Source of the DNA: Roseovarius mucosus
GTDB taxonomy: Bacteria > Pseudomonadota > Alphaproteobacteria > Rhodobacterales > Rhodobacteraceae
DNA length: 64,000 bases
Direction of reading: 5' to 3'
Assembly: GCF_002080415.1 (NCBI RefSeq)
Contig: NZ_CP020474.1
Coordinates: forward strand, 2,927,501-2,991,500
Made by a program: the position numbers and the translations under genes. Below, one piece after another: positions 53,396 to 62,729 of the stretch (position 1 is the stretch's first letter; each line of letters starts with the position of its first letter). The notes beneath the pieces were generated by a model. That model was not told the DNA's origin. It ran no database searches and saw nothing but the letters and a program-made list of their open reading frames with translations.

Positions 53396-54943
53396 TCAGG
53401 CTGCAACTTGCGCCGCTTGCTGCGCTCTGCCCATCTGGATGACGGTTACGCCTGTTTTTCCCAGATGAACGGCGAATCTCATCCAGTCGCCCGGATCGCT
53501 CTCAAGCCCCAGCAAGAGCACTTTGGGGGGCAACAGCCGAATGCGGGCAAGGCCAAGGGAAAAGCGCTCTGTCTGGGTCAGGTTCTTGCCGCGCTCTAGG
53601 ACTGTTCCGCTCAGCCCTCCAAGACGCTTGAGCAGTGGGCCAAGCCCAACCTCGCGGGCCAGTTGCTCGAGCGTTGCATCCTCTGGGCGATGGTCGCACC
53701 CCATCAAAAGGGCGCGGCGCAACGATCCTTGCAGAACCTCTGGCGCAGTGCTGAGACACTGGACGTGGCGGCGCAGGCTGCCCCGGCTCAGATCGCGCAG
53801 GTCGATGCCCGACAGCAGGATGCGCCCCGCCGAGGGCGTATCGAGCCCAAGCAGCATATCGCGAACAGCCCGCGCATCCAGCTCGCCAATCGGTAGACAG
53901 GTTTTGGTGCCGCCTTTGGCATGCAGACTCAACATCTGCCCCGACGGCAGAGGCACATTCTCGAACGTGACATCGACAGGCCCTTTGGGCAGGCGTTGCC
54001 CGGTGCGGTAGAGATCGCGTTTCTGGCGCGAGAGCGCGGCTTGGGCCTTGGTCGCGGCGACACGAAAGGCAGCGCGGTGGTTCCAGACCCCGCCAAGATC
54101 GCGCAGGGGCGACAGCAAAAGCCCAAGCACAGCCAGTGCTGCGGCGATGTTGCCCGTGCCCAACCCGGCGCGGTGCCCCGTCAGGATGACCAGTGCCGCT
54201 GCAATCCCCGCAGCAAGATCGGGAAGCGCGTTGAGGGTTTCGGCGCTGAGGCGGTGGCGCAGGGCGGCACGGATCATCGCCTCTGTGCGCTTGTCCAGCT
54301 GGGCCAGTTCCTTGCGCCGCCGGCCTAGGCGATCAAGTTGCGGCGCCAATGGCATACGCTCGGCCATCTCTGCCGCGATCCGCGCCCTGCGCACCCGCAG
54401 GCGGCGGTGCAGAGGGATCAATCGCATCCCCCCGAGCGTGATGGCCAGCAGCGTGATCCCAAAGACCGGCACAACTGCCAAGGCAAATACCGGGTCGAGC
54501 AGCCAGAGCACGACGAGCATCGTCGGGATCAGCACGGCCCCGGCGACGAGGCGCGGCAGCCCCAACCCCAACCAGTTCCGAAAGGCGGTCATGTCGCCGA
54601 CGAAACGGAGCGACACATAGCCTGCGCGCCGCTCTGCCACAGCGCTTGCGGGCATATGCGCCGCGTGCTCGAAGAGAGCGGCCCTGATCTGTCGGGCATA
54701 GTCCTGGCCAATGCCTTCGCCCAGATATCGCGCGGCGATGCGTGTCATGGCGATAATCGCCCCAGCCCCTGCAAGGACGCTCAGGCCGACAAGCGGTAGC
54801 GCGTCGCCGCCATGCATGGTTTCAAAGAGTGCACGGGTGGCAAAGGCAGCGGCCCCGGCCGCCACGCCCTGCATCAGCGTGAGCATGGCAACAAGGGCCA
54901 AGCCGCGCCCACGCCCGCGATCCAGAAGCGGGGGCAACGCCAT
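53396..54943 (-). CDS. ABC exporter-like protein with degenerate ATPase
   Basis: This 515-residue protein has six membrane helices (about 15-285) of the CydC/ABC-exporter fold and a C-terminal domain aligned to an ABC ATPase. The catalytic motifs are lost. In place of the P-loop (about 345-365) it has LPIGELDARAVRDMLLG, without GxxGxGK(S/T). The signature is LTQTERFSL (near 455), and Walker B is KVLLLGLESD (near 472) without Asp-Glu. Flanking structure (SAGRILLSGIDLRDLSRGSL, LSLGLARI-like) is intact, so it is not simple decay. It may act as a non-hydrolysing scaffold or regulated channel. It shares one base with the upstream DUF1611 gene. Confidence 0.85.
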   Translation of the reverse strand: MALPPLLDRGRGRGLALVAMLTLMQGVAAGAAAFATRALFETMHGGDALPLVGLSVLAGAGAIIAMTRIAARYLGEGIGQDYARQIRAALFEHAAHMPASAVAERRAGYVSLRFVGDMTAFRNWLGLGLPRLVAGAVLIPTMLVVLWLLDPVFALAVVPVFGITLLAITLGGMRLIPLHRRLRVRRARIAAEMAERMPLAPQLDRLGRRRKELAQLDKRTEAMIRAALRHRLSAETLNALPDLAAGIAAALVILTGHRAGLGTGNIAAALAVLGLLLSPLRDLGGVWNHRAAFRVAATKAQAALSRQKRDLYRTGQRLPKGPVDVTFENVPLPSGQMLSLHAKGGTKTCLPIGELDARAVRDMLLGLDTPSAGRILLSGIDLRDLSRGSLRRHVQCLSTAPEVLQGSLRRALLMGCDHRPEDATLEQLAREVGLGPLLKRLGGLSGTVLERGKNLTQTERFSLGLARIRLLPPKVLLLGLESDPGDWMRFAVHLGKTGVTVIQMGRAQQAAQVAA

Positions 54944-55995
54944 TACGCGGCCCGCCGATCCGTACCAAATGCGCGCAAGGCAAAGACATTCGCCTCAGCC
55001 GGATCGGCCAGATCACCTTTGCGCAGGACCGGCACGCCGGTGGCGGTCTCTGCCTCGGCCACAGCCATGGGCGAACAACTGACGATGCCGGTCAATGCAT
55101 CGGGGCGCAGCCCGTGACGGGCCAGTTCGGCCACCCCGCCCGCAGCCGCAACAGCATCACCGCAGGCAAAGATCACGCTCGACTGACGCGCGCGCAGCCA
55201 AGGGTCAGCGATGAGCGCGCCGGTTTCCCGTTGGAAAAGCCCATCGGCGATTTCCATGACAGCGATTTGGCAGCCTCGTTGTGCCGCATGGTCAAGCAGA
55301 AGCTCGAGTCCCGCCTTTATCCGCCCCAGGGGTTCGCGGTAGGTGGTGACCATCCCGGCATCTGTGAAATCGGCCACCCAATGTGCGCCTGTGTCGGCAT
55401 ATTCGTTCAAATCGCCAAAGGCGCCGGTGCCTGTGCCTTTGAGTGCGGCCACCTTGTACCCTGCGCGTCGCAGCCCCAACGAGAGCTGAGCCGTGGCCAA
55501 TGTCTTGCCCGAGTTCATCGCCGTCCCGAGCACGAAGATCACGGGAATATCGCTGGCGGCAGTCGTTGGCGGCAGGGCGTAGCGCCTGAGGTTCACAGGT
55601 TTGCCCGTGGCATCGAGCAGTCGGCCAAAGGGCAGGAGGCGGGTCGCGGTCTTGATCCGCTCATTCCGAGACACCATCCGGCCGATGCAGCCGCCACCCG
55701 CCAGAAGATCGGCCCCGTTCGGGTCAATCTCGGCCAGCCCTTCGAATTGATCGGGGGCATAGCGCGCACCACAGGCCAGCACCACCATATCGCCGGGATA
55801 GATCAAGGACGGGCGCCCCGTAGAAAGCTGGACGCGCTGATGTTGTCCAAGGCTTTCGACCTGAGCCAAGATCAGGTCGCCGGGCCGGGCTGCGGCGAAT
55901 GCGGTATCCAGACCGGCAATATCGGTGTGATTGACCCGCCGGGTCGAGAATGTCCATTTGGCGTCTGTCAGCGAAGAAAGCATGTCATGTGTCAT
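54943..55995 (-). CDS. DUF1611-like P-loop NTPase
   Basis: This 350-residue protein has an N-terminal Rossmann-like half and a C-terminal P-loop half with GTAMNSGKTLATA (Walker A, about 160-172), a MEIADGLFQRET loop and later VIFACGDAVAAAGG. It resembles DUF1611 proteins, some of which (DgcN) act in D-amino-acid and D-glutamate catabolism in marine bacteria. Its exact reaction is unknown. The ATG at 55995 follows GAGGATCACCCCC and is preferred over a start 81 bases upstream inside the hydrolase gene. It lies between the hydrolase and the pseudo-ABC protein. Confidence 0.75.
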   Translation of the reverse strand: MTHDMLSSLTDAKWTFSTRRVNHTDIAGLDTAFAAARPGDLILAQVESLGQHQRVQLSTGRPSLIYPGDMVVLACGARYAPDQFEGLAEIDPNGADLLAGGGCIGRMVSRNERIKTATRLLPFGRLLDATGKPVNLRRYALPPTTAASDIPVIFVLGTAMNSGKTLATAQLSLGLRRAGYKVAALKGTGTGAFGDLNEYADTGAHWVADFTDAGMVTTYREPLGRIKAGLELLLDHAAQRGCQIAVMEIADGLFQRETGALIADPWLRARQSSVIFACGDAVAAAGGVAELARHGLRPDALTGIVSCSPMAVAEAETATGVPVLRKGDLADPAEANVFALRAFGTDRRAA

Positions 55996-56024
55996 GGGGG
56001 TGATCCTCAAGGAAATGAGAGTTA

Positions 56025-56864
56025 TCAGCTTGCCACAGCAAGGGATGGCCATGTGCCGGAGGTGTTGACGCCCCAAGCCACTTTGGTTGCAAGTCCGGCG
56101 TCGCGGATCGCTTGGGCCACGTCATGGCCAACGCCGGGCAAATGCGTCAGGCTGATGTCGGGAGTGATCCCAAGGGCCTGCGCAGCCTTGCGGAAATGCG
56201 CGACATAGGTCTGCGCCCGCGCAATCCGTGTCAGACCCTGTACGCGGTCCAGTTGGGGTGTCTTGCGCAGGGCGTCGTCGCGCAAGGAATCCTCAAGGCC
56301 GATGAACACCCGAACCGACAGGCGGAGATAGGCGCTGAGGGCCTGCTGATGTCGCCGTGCCCAAGGCAGGCTTGTGGGTTCCGCGTCGATCCCAAGGCCA
56401 TAGGGATAGGCCATGCTGGTGTCAGGCAGGCAATACCATCCCGCAGCCGCAAGATTGAGCTGTCCCACCCGGTGCGGATAGAGCATTGCAAAACGATGGG
56501 CGAGTTGTGCCCCACCGGAATGCCCGAACAGATCGACCGGACCGGCAAAGGCATTGTCGATCATCGCCAGATGCGACAGCATCGCCAAAAGCGCCTGATC
56601 GGGCCGCGCCGCGCGGCAAGGGCGCTGAAAATGTGGCCAGTCAGGTTCCGAGAAATGCGGCACGACCACGATGCGCCCGCGCTTTTCGGCCACTGGTGCG
56701 AACAGATCGACCAATTCATCGGCGTTACGCGAAATCCCGTGCAGAACCACCAATGGAGGAAGGCCAGATAACCCTGCCGGATTGATGACCCGCGCGGGCA
56801 AGGTGCCCGACGACGAGGCCACGCGATGCGAGGTGACGATTGTCTTGAATGTGGGGCGATGCAT
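56025..56864 (-). CDS. Alpha/beta-hydrolase
   Basis: This 279-residue alpha/beta-hydrolase has the oxyanion segment VVLHGISRNADELVDLF, the nucleophile elbow GHSGGAQ (Ser116) and the catalytic His in LPGVGHDVAQ. The acid is probably in the FIGLEDSLRDD loop. There is no signal peptide. It is the first gene of a three-gene minus-strand operon with a perfect AGGAGG site five bases before the ATG. Substrate is unknown; the convergent gamma-glutamyltransferase operon suggests amide or ester catabolism. Confidence 0.85.
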   Translation of the reverse strand: MHRPTFKTIVTSHRVASSSGTLPARVINPAGLSGLPPLVVLHGISRNADELVDLFAPVAEKRGRIVVVPHFSEPDWPHFQRPCRAARPDQALLAMLSHLAMIDNAFAGPVDLFGHSGGAQLAHRFAMLYPHRVGQLNLAAAGWYCLPDTSMAYPYGLGIDAEPTSLPWARRHQQALSAYLRLSVRVFIGLEDSLRDDALRKTPQLDRVQGLTRIARAQTYVAHFRKAAQALGITPDISLTHLPGVGHDVAQAIRDAGLATKVAWGVNTSGTWPSLAVAS

Positions 56865-57031
56865 GTGTGCCTCCTGTCTGATGTGCTTCTGGACAAACGG
56901 GGCACTGAGGGGATTATTCCACTGACCCGAAAATTTCGTGCAGCGCCGGGTGCAGAGCCCGTGTTGAATTCTGGGCGCGCCGCGTCATCTGTGCAGCCGA
57001 CTGCAGATTTTTTCGACAGGCTAGAGACGCG

Positions 57032-58249
57032 ATGACTGAATTGAAGGCGACCCACGCCGAAGGCATGACAAAGCTGGTCGCGTTTGCGCCACGTATGGGG
57101 CGGCGCTATGCCAATGGCCGAAACACCGACCATGGGCCGGGGGCGCATAGCGCGGTATCCGGGCTGTCGCCCTATATCCGGCGGCGGCTGGTGCTTGAGT
57201 CTGATGTTGTGGCAACTGCGCTTGCGGCGCATGGTCCCGAGCAATCCGAAAAGTTCGTGCAGGAGGTGATCTGGCGCGGCTATTTCAAAGGCTGGTTAGA
57301 GCGCAGACCGCAGGTTTGGGTCAGTTATGTGCAGGGGCTTGAAAGGGATCTGGCGGCGCTCGACAACGACCGTCGTCTGCGCCGCGAAGTGGCGCGGGCG
57401 ACCGACGGGCAAACCGGGCTTGCCTGTTTCGATGCCTGGGCTGCGGAACTGGTTGAGACCGGGTATTTGCACAATCATGCGCGGATGTGGTTCGCCTCGA
57501 TCTGGATATTCACGCTTGGGCTGCCTTGGCGTCTGGGGGCTGATTTCTTTTACCGGCATTTGATTGATGGGGATGCCGCCGCAAATACGTTGGGTTGGCG
57601 TTGGGTCGCGGGTCTGCATACGCGAGGCAGGCCCTATCCTGCGCGCGCTGACAATATCGCCACCTTTACCAATGGTCGCTTCACGCCCCGCGCTGCGGAT
57701 TTTGCCGAAGTGACCGAGGGCCTAGAGGCGACCGAGCCTGAGGGGCTGCCCCCCGTGCAGCCCCTGCGCCCGGTCTTGGCACCACAAGCCGCACGTCCCA
57801 CCTTGCTTTTGATCACGGATGAAGACTGCCGGGTTGAGGATTTCGATCATTCCGCGCTTGATATCCGCGCGGTGGTGGCGCTGCGCAGCAGTCATCTTCG
57901 CTCATCCTTGCCTGTGTCCGAGGCCGTTCATCAGTTCGAGGTGGGCGCGCTTGCTGATGCTTCTGAACGGCTGGGCGTTGTGGCTGATATGGCCCGTGCC
58001 GATCATCCCAAGGCCTTGGTGGATTGGGCCGTCACAGCAGGGGCAACGCAGATCGTTACCCCCTATGTCACGCGGGGGCCGCTTTTTGACTGGCTCGATA
58101 CGGCGCGTCCCCATCTTTCAGCGCAGGGTATTGCTTTGGCAGAATGGCAGCGGGCCTGGGATCGCGCAATCTGGCCCCATGCCACGGCGGGGTTTTTCAA
58201 AGTGAAACATGCCATTCCGCGCATCCTGCAAGACACGGGTGTTACCTGA
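57032..58249 (+). CDS. Photolyase/cryptochrome-like protein, permuted domains
   Basis: This 405-residue protein carries the FAD-binding domain of the photolyase/cryptochrome superfamily at its N-terminus (about 25-220): AVSGLSPYIRRRL, KFVQEVIWRGYFKGWL, ETGYLHNHARMWFASIWI, and LIDGDAAANTLGWRWVAGLH. The C-terminal ~150 residues (RPTLLLITDEDCRVEDF to HAIPRIL) look like the alpha/beta antenna domain that normally comes first. Domain order is therefore reversed from canonical photolyases. Whether it repairs DNA or senses light is open. It stands alone, divergent from the hydrolase operon and upstream of a kinase-regulator pair. Confidence 0.82.
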   Translation: MTELKATHAEGMTKLVAFAPRMGRRYANGRNTDHGPGAHSAVSGLSPYIRRRLVLESDVVATALAAHGPEQSEKFVQEVIWRGYFKGWLERRPQVWVSYVQGLERDLAALDNDRRLRREVARATDGQTGLACFDAWAAELVETGYLHNHARMWFASIWIFTLGLPWRLGADFFYRHLIDGDAAANTLGWRWVAGLHTRGRPYPARADNIATFTNGRFTPRAADFAEVTEGLEATEPEGLPPVQPLRPVLAPQAARPTLLLITDEDCRVEDFDHSALDIRAVVALRSSHLRSSLPVSEAVHQFEVGALADASERLGVVADMARADHPKALVDWAVTAGATQIVTPYVTRGPLFDWLDTARPHLSAQGIALAEWQRAWDRAIWPHATAGFFKVKHAIPRILQDTGVT

Positions 58250-58463
58250 CTTTGCGTGCAATTCGGCAGAATGCGACATGCTGCGGTCAGGGCTGCGAAC
58301 AAACAGACTTTAGTCGGAAGACCAAAGCGCAAGGATGACGTAAATCCAACGACAGGCTTGACACATCCTGCGGGAACAGACGGAGTTCCTGAGAGAAGCG
58401 AGTTTGTTGATGAGGGCGTGATATCCAAGGCACGAAACCGCGTTCATGGTGGCAGGAGAACCC

Positions 58464-59915
58464 GTGACAGTTTTGGAAAACGACTATGCTGTTGATGGTG
58501 CCGGGCCCGAGGACAAGTCTGGCAAGCCTCGGTTGCCGTTGTTGACTGCGTTTCATGACCTACCCCTGCACCGCCGATTTGCAATTGTTGGGGGAATCGT
58601 CAGCCTGATCGGAATGGTGCTGATCGGTGCTTTTGTGAACTCGCGCATCGAGACCGCCGTTGTGCGCAACTCTGCGATTTCTGCCGCTGTTTACATGGAA
58701 AGCCTGATTGCACCGCTTTCGCAGGAACTTGCCGATGGGAACGCCCTGTCCGACGAGCGGCGCGCCAAGCTTGAGGAGCTTCTTGCGCGGCCGGCAACGC
58801 GCGAAAGGATTCTCTCGGTCAAGATATGGAAGGAAGGCGGGCATGTGGCCTATGCCAGCGATGGCGCGATGATCGGTCAGACATTCAAGGCGCATGACGA
58901 CCTGTTGCAGGCATGGCAAGGGGATATCATTGCAGGATTTGACGACCTTGATCACGACGAATCCAGAGGGGAGCGGGCGTTTGGTCTACCGCTACTGGAA
59001 GTGTACAATCCTATCCATTCGATCCGGACCGGAGAGATCATTGCCGTCGCCGAATTCTATCAAGATGCCAGCGAACTCCATGAAGACCTGCGCGTTGCCC
59101 GCTGGACAGCCTGGGCTGTTGTTGCGGCAGTGGCCGGTCTGACCTTTGTAACCTTGTTCGGCATCGTGCGTGCGGGCAGCCGCACGATCGAGTTCCAGCG
59201 GTCGGAATTGCAGCAACGTTTGAGGCAGATCACCAAGGTCGGCCTGCAAAATGATTTGCTGCGCCTGCGCATCCAGAGCGCGTCAGAGCAATTCTCGGCG
59301 CTTAACGAACAGTTGCTCAGACGGATCGGGGCGGAACTGCATGACGGGCCCGCGCAGGCGCTCGCCTTTGCCAATATGCGGATCAGCGCATGGCGCAAAT
59401 CCGGGGGCCCCGAGGAGGCGGACCTCATCTTGCACGCGCTGGAAGAGGCTTTGGCGGATATCCGTGGATTGGCGCGCGGGCTGGTGCTGCCCAAGCTGGA
59501 AGGCGCAACCATTCTGGAGACGATCCGGAGAGCCGCCGATGCGCATGCAGAACGCACACAAACCGAAGTCATCCTCGACAGCAATGGCAAGGATGGCGAC
59601 AACCTGCGTCCCGGCCTGCCACAGCTCATTTGCATCTTTCGTTTCGTACAAGAGGGCCTGATGAATGCGTGGCGCCACGCGGGTGGCGTTGGTCAAAAGG
59701 TCGAGTTTGCGATGCAGGGCGGTTGTCTTGTCGTTTCGGTCAGTGACCGGGGTCCGGGTTTTGATCCAAAGGCCAATTTCGACAAAGGTCGCATCGGTCT
59801 TGCCGGGTTGCGCGAGCGTGTTCAGAGTGTTGGGGGTATTTTTGATGTCGATACAGGGCCGGGCCGGGGCACGCGCTTGACGATGCGCCTACAGATCGAA
59901 AAGAGCGCGCGATGA
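58464..59915 (+). CDS. NarX-type sensor histidine kinase
   Basis: This is a 483-residue kinase: TM1 (about 40-62), a ~150-residue periplasmic sensor, TM2 (about 210-232), a coiled coil, HisKA_3 with His293 in GAELHDGPAQAL, and HATPase (QEGLMNAWRHAG, GLAGLRERVQSVGG). I choose the GTG at 58464 because AGGAG lies five bases upstream; the ATG at 58446 has no ribosome-binding site. The stop overlaps the cognate regulator by four bases. The periplasmic signal is unknown. Together with its regulator it forms one of three NarL-type relays in the window. Confidence 0.92.
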   Translation: MTVLENDYAVDGAGPEDKSGKPRLPLLTAFHDLPLHRRFAIVGGIVSLIGMVLIGAFVNSRIETAVVRNSAISAAVYMESLIAPLSQELADGNALSDERRAKLEELLARPATRERILSVKIWKEGGHVAYASDGAMIGQTFKAHDDLLQAWQGDIIAGFDDLDHDESRGERAFGLPLLEVYNPIHSIRTGEIIAVAEFYQDASELHEDLRVARWTAWAVVAAVAGLTFVTLFGIVRAGSRTIEFQRSELQQRLRQITKVGLQNDLLRLRIQSASEQFSALNEQLLRRIGAELHDGPAQALAFANMRISAWRKSGGPEEADLILHALEEALADIRGLARGLVLPKLEGATILETIRRAADAHAERTQTEVILDSNGKDGDNLRPGLPQLICIFRFVQEGLMNAWRHAGGVGQKVEFAMQGGCLVVSVSDRGPGFDPKANFDKGRIGLAGLRERVQSVGGIFDVDTGPGRGTRLTMRLQIEKSAR

Positions 59916-60559
59916 CAGAGCGTATTCGGATCGTCATTGCCGACGATCACCCGTTGTTTCGCGGCGGTGTAATCCGCTCTCTTCAAGAGGATGGCGGGTT
60001 TGATGTCTTGGCAGAGTGTACAGGCGCTGATGAAGCGGTCGCGGCGACGGGGCAAGTGCTGCCTGACCTCGCACTGCTTGATATTTCCATGCCGGGTAAC
60101 GGTCTGACGGCGGCAGAACGGATATCCGAGCAATTTCCGACCGTTCGTATTGTCATGCTGACTGTGTCCGAGCAGGATGACGATCTGCTGAGGGCGCTGA
60201 AAGCGGGGGCCTCTGGCTATGTTCTCAAGGGGGTCGCGGTTGAAACTTTGATCGAAGCGTTGCGCAGCGTATACGCAGGTGGAAGTTTCATCTCGCCCGG
60301 ACTTGCGGGCAAGGTGCTCTCGGCCATGGGGGCGGGAAAGACCCGGGGCACGCGCAGCGCTGATCCAATCTCTGATCTGACGCATCGCGAAGAACAGATC
60401 CTCCGTCTTGTGGCGCGCGGGGCCTCCAATCGGGAAATCGGCGACGAGCTTGGTTTGCGCGAGGCCACGGTCAAGCACTACATGAGCTACATTCTACAGA
60501 AGCTGCATGTGCGCAACCGGGTCGAAGCGGCCTTGATGGCGCGAGAAAAAGGCCTCTGA
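59912..60559 (+). CDS. LuxR/NarL-family response regulator
   Basis: This 215-residue regulator has a receiver (IVIADDHPLFRGG, Asp57 in LLDISMPG, Lys in VLKGVAV) and a C-terminal LuxR helix-turn-helix (LTHREEQILRLVARGASNRE, ATVKHYMSYILQKL). It is translationally coupled to the kinase before it. The target genes are not evident; the RTX protein gene 370 bases downstream is a candidate. Confidence 0.93.
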   Translation: MTERIRIVIADDHPLFRGGVIRSLQEDGGFDVLAECTGADEAVAATGQVLPDLALLDISMPGNGLTAAERISEQFPTVRIVMLTVSEQDDDLLRALKAGASGYVLKGVAVETLIEALRSVYAGGSFISPGLAGKVLSAMGAGKTRGTRSADPISDLTHREEQILRLVARGASNREIGDELGLREATVKHYMSYILQKLHVRNRVEAALMAREKGL

Positions 60560-60927
60560 GTCCCGGATTTTCCGACTTTAGTTCTGCCGATCACCCTACT
60601 TTCGGCCCTATTTAGACGCGGGACCCCGCGCCAATGTTATCCGAAACTCGGATACCGAGAAAAAAAACGACCTTTCCTGCCAGCCACCTGCTCTGCGATC
60701 TCTATTCTGCATCACACAGATTTAACGATCCCCGAGCGTCCCCAAGGTACATGGTAACGGCGGTCTTGGCTCCCCAGACCCTGCCGCCGTAGCCCCCGGT
60801 TTTTATGCCGGGGGTATTTTTTTGCCACCTCAGACGAAGGTCTGACGAATTGCCAGACCCTTGGGCGGTTCAAGAGAGGCTGCGGCTCAGTAGGTTGGTT
60901 GCATGTTGGAAAACAGGAGTATTCCAA
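60560..60927. other. Intergenic region upstream of second RTX gene
   Basis: This 368-base gap contains a strong terminator (60793-60828) and the ribosome-binding region of the RTX gene. Between 60560 and 60790 no gene is seen; AT-rich stretches there may hold promoters. Confidence 0.5.
60793..60827 (+). terminator. Strong terminator before RTX gene
   Basis: CCCCCGG, an eight-base loop, CCGGGGG, then TATTTTTTT. This is a textbook rho-independent terminator closing the kinase-regulator unit or an untranslated leader. Confidence 0.88.
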
Positions 60928-62391
60928 GTGGACATCTTTGCGATCGAACTGAGGCCAGGCACTACAAAGATCGAATATGCTGACGGCTCACGTGAAGAAA
61001 TTGAGGCGGGGATTTACGAGCGCAAGAATTCGGTTGGCGATACAGTTCAGCAGCGCCGCGCGACGGCTGCCGATATCGCCCGATTGACCACGTTGGCCAC
61101 AGATTTCGAAGCGGCCAACTCTGCCACTTCCGCTGTCGTGACCCGCGTTGAAGTGCTCGGCACGTCAATTGAAGTTACCTATGATGACGGTACGAAGGAA
61201 GAAATTTCCAGTGGGATCTACGAGCGCAAGAACGCCGCGAACAAAACCATAATCGAGCGCGTTGCGACATCGTCGGACACTCAACGTTTGAACAACCTTG
61301 CCAATGGCGGAACACCTGCATCGGGCAGTGACGACGGCACACCGGATCAAGGCTCGGGTGATGCGGGCGTGACCACGCCGGGCAGTGACGACGGCACACC
61401 GGATCAAGGCTCGGGTGATGCGGGCGTGACCACGCCGGGCAGTGACGACGGCACACCGGATCAAGGCTCGGGTGATGCGGGCGTGACCACGCCGGGCAGT
61501 GACGACGGCACACCGGATCAAGGCTCGGGTGATGCGGGCGTGACCACGCCGGGCAATGACGATGGCACACCGGATCAAGGCTCGGGTGATGCGGGCGTGA
61601 CCACGCCGGGCAATGACGATGGCACGCCAGACCAAGGCTCGGGTGATGTGAGCACTGGAACTGGCACCCCTCCCGATATCGCTCTCAATGGCACGAATGC
61701 CGCAGAGCGCATGCACGGTCGCTCAAAGGCAGAGCATATCAGCGGCTTTGGCGGCGATGACGATATCCGGGCGCGCGCAGGCAATGACTTGGTCGACGGT
61801 GGCTCGGGCGATGACCGCATTCGCGGGGATCGTGGGGATGACACGGTCTTTGGTGGGAGTGGCGATGACACTTTGCGCGGGGATCTCGGGGACGATCTCG
61901 TGCAGGGGGGCGATGGCGACGATAATGCGCGCGGCGATGGCGGCAATGATACGGTCTACGGGGGCATTGGCGATGACATCCTGCGGGGCGATGCCGGAAA
62001 TGACCTTTTGCGTGGTGGCGATGGCAAGGACCGCCTTAAGGGGGGCGGTGGAGATGACACGCTCGAAGGCGGCAACGGCAACGATCGGCTGTTCGGCGGT
62101 CGTGGGAACGATACTTTAGAGGGTGGCGAGGGGCGTGATACCTATGACGGTGGCCTCGGCAGTGATGTTTTTGTGTTCTCCCGTGACGGCAGTCTCGACA
62201 AGATTGCCGATTTCGCCGCGGGCACGGACATTATCGACCTCAGCGCATATGGGCTTGCCGGATTTGATGCGGTTCTTGATCTTGCGAGCCAGCGCAACGG
62301 CGACACTCTCCTGAATTTTGGTGGAGGGGACATCTTGCGGATCGATGATGTCAGGCTTGTTGATCTCGATGCGTCTGATTTCATTCTGTAA
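60928..62391 (+). CDS. RTX calcium-binding protein with tandem repeats
   Basis: This is a 487-residue protein. It starts with two copies of a ~55-residue module (KIEYADGSREEIEAGIYERK and SIEVTYDDGTKEEISSGIYE, residues ~5-125). Six copies of a 19-residue repeat (GSDDGTPDQGSGDAGVTTP) follow at about 133-246, then RTX nonapeptides of the GGxGxDxxx type (about 270-410), and a C-terminal secretion-type domain (FVFSRDGSLDKIADFAAG). The start is GTG at 60928 with AGGAG nine bases upstream; the longer ATG frame from 60805 runs through the terminator. It is probably secreted by type I export, perhaps via the exporter at 27-29 kb. Function is unknown. Confidence 0.85.
   Translation: MDIFAIELRPGTTKIEYADGSREEIEAGIYERKNSVGDTVQQRRATAADIARLTTLATDFEAANSATSAVVTRVEVLGTSIEVTYDDGTKEEISSGIYERKNAANKTIIERVATSSDTQRLNNLANGGTPASGSDDGTPDQGSGDAGVTTPGSDDGTPDQGSGDAGVTTPGSDDGTPDQGSGDAGVTTPGSDDGTPDQGSGDAGVTTPGNDDGTPDQGSGDAGVTTPGNDDGTPDQGSGDVSTGTGTPPDIALNGTNAAERMHGRSKAEHISGFGGDDDIRARAGNDLVDGGSGDDRIRGDRGDDTVFGGSGDDTLRGDLGDDLVQGGDGDDNARGDGGNDTVYGGIGDDILRGDAGNDLLRGGDGKDRLKGGGGDDTLEGGNGNDRLFGGRGNDTLEGGEGRDTYDGGLGSDVFVFSRDGSLDKIADFAAGTDIIDLSAYGLAGFDAVLDLASQRNGDTLLNFGGGDILRIDDVRLVDLDASDFIL
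61324..61665 (+). repeat. Six 57-bp tandem repeats in RTX gene
   Basis: Six in-frame 57-base units begin at 61324, 61381, 61438, 61495, 61552 and 61609. The first four encode GSDD-type units and the last two GNDD-type; the sixth diverges at its end. Near-identity at the base level suggests recent slippage or recombination. Confidence 0.95.
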
Positions 62392-62454
62392 TCGTGTGGC
62401 GGTCCAAGCACGCGTCGCGTGATCCCCACCGCTTACCGTTCTCATGCTCATTCA

Positions 62455-62486
62455 CTCGCCGGGTCAAATCGCCCGGCGAGATGTTT
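62455..62486 (+). terminator. Terminator after second RTX gene
   Basis: Nine-base arms CTCGCCGGG / CCCGGCGAG with an eight-base loop, then ATGTTTT, about 65 bases after the RTX stop. Confidence 0.8.
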
Positions 62487-62729
62487 TACGTTTGGTCTGC
62501 CTGTGACGAGGGAGATATCGAGCGCGTTCCATGTGACGCGGAAAACGACGTTTCCTGCTTCACATTCTTTCCTTGCTTCTACCAAGTAGACGTAGGGCAC
62601 CCCAGCTTATCCCAGTTCATGGCTTGGTCTTAGGGGCCAGCGCAGAGGTCCGGTTTGCGTCACTGAACGCGCCAGACTGAGAGACTGAATAGGACCCGAT
62701 CTACACGTTCTAAGGGCTGGATTGCCATA

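Noticed and set aside
61324..61665. Regular repeats resembling a CRISPR array
   Set aside because: Units are contiguous with no unique spacers, are 57 bases long and in frame within an RTX gene; no cas genes are nearby.
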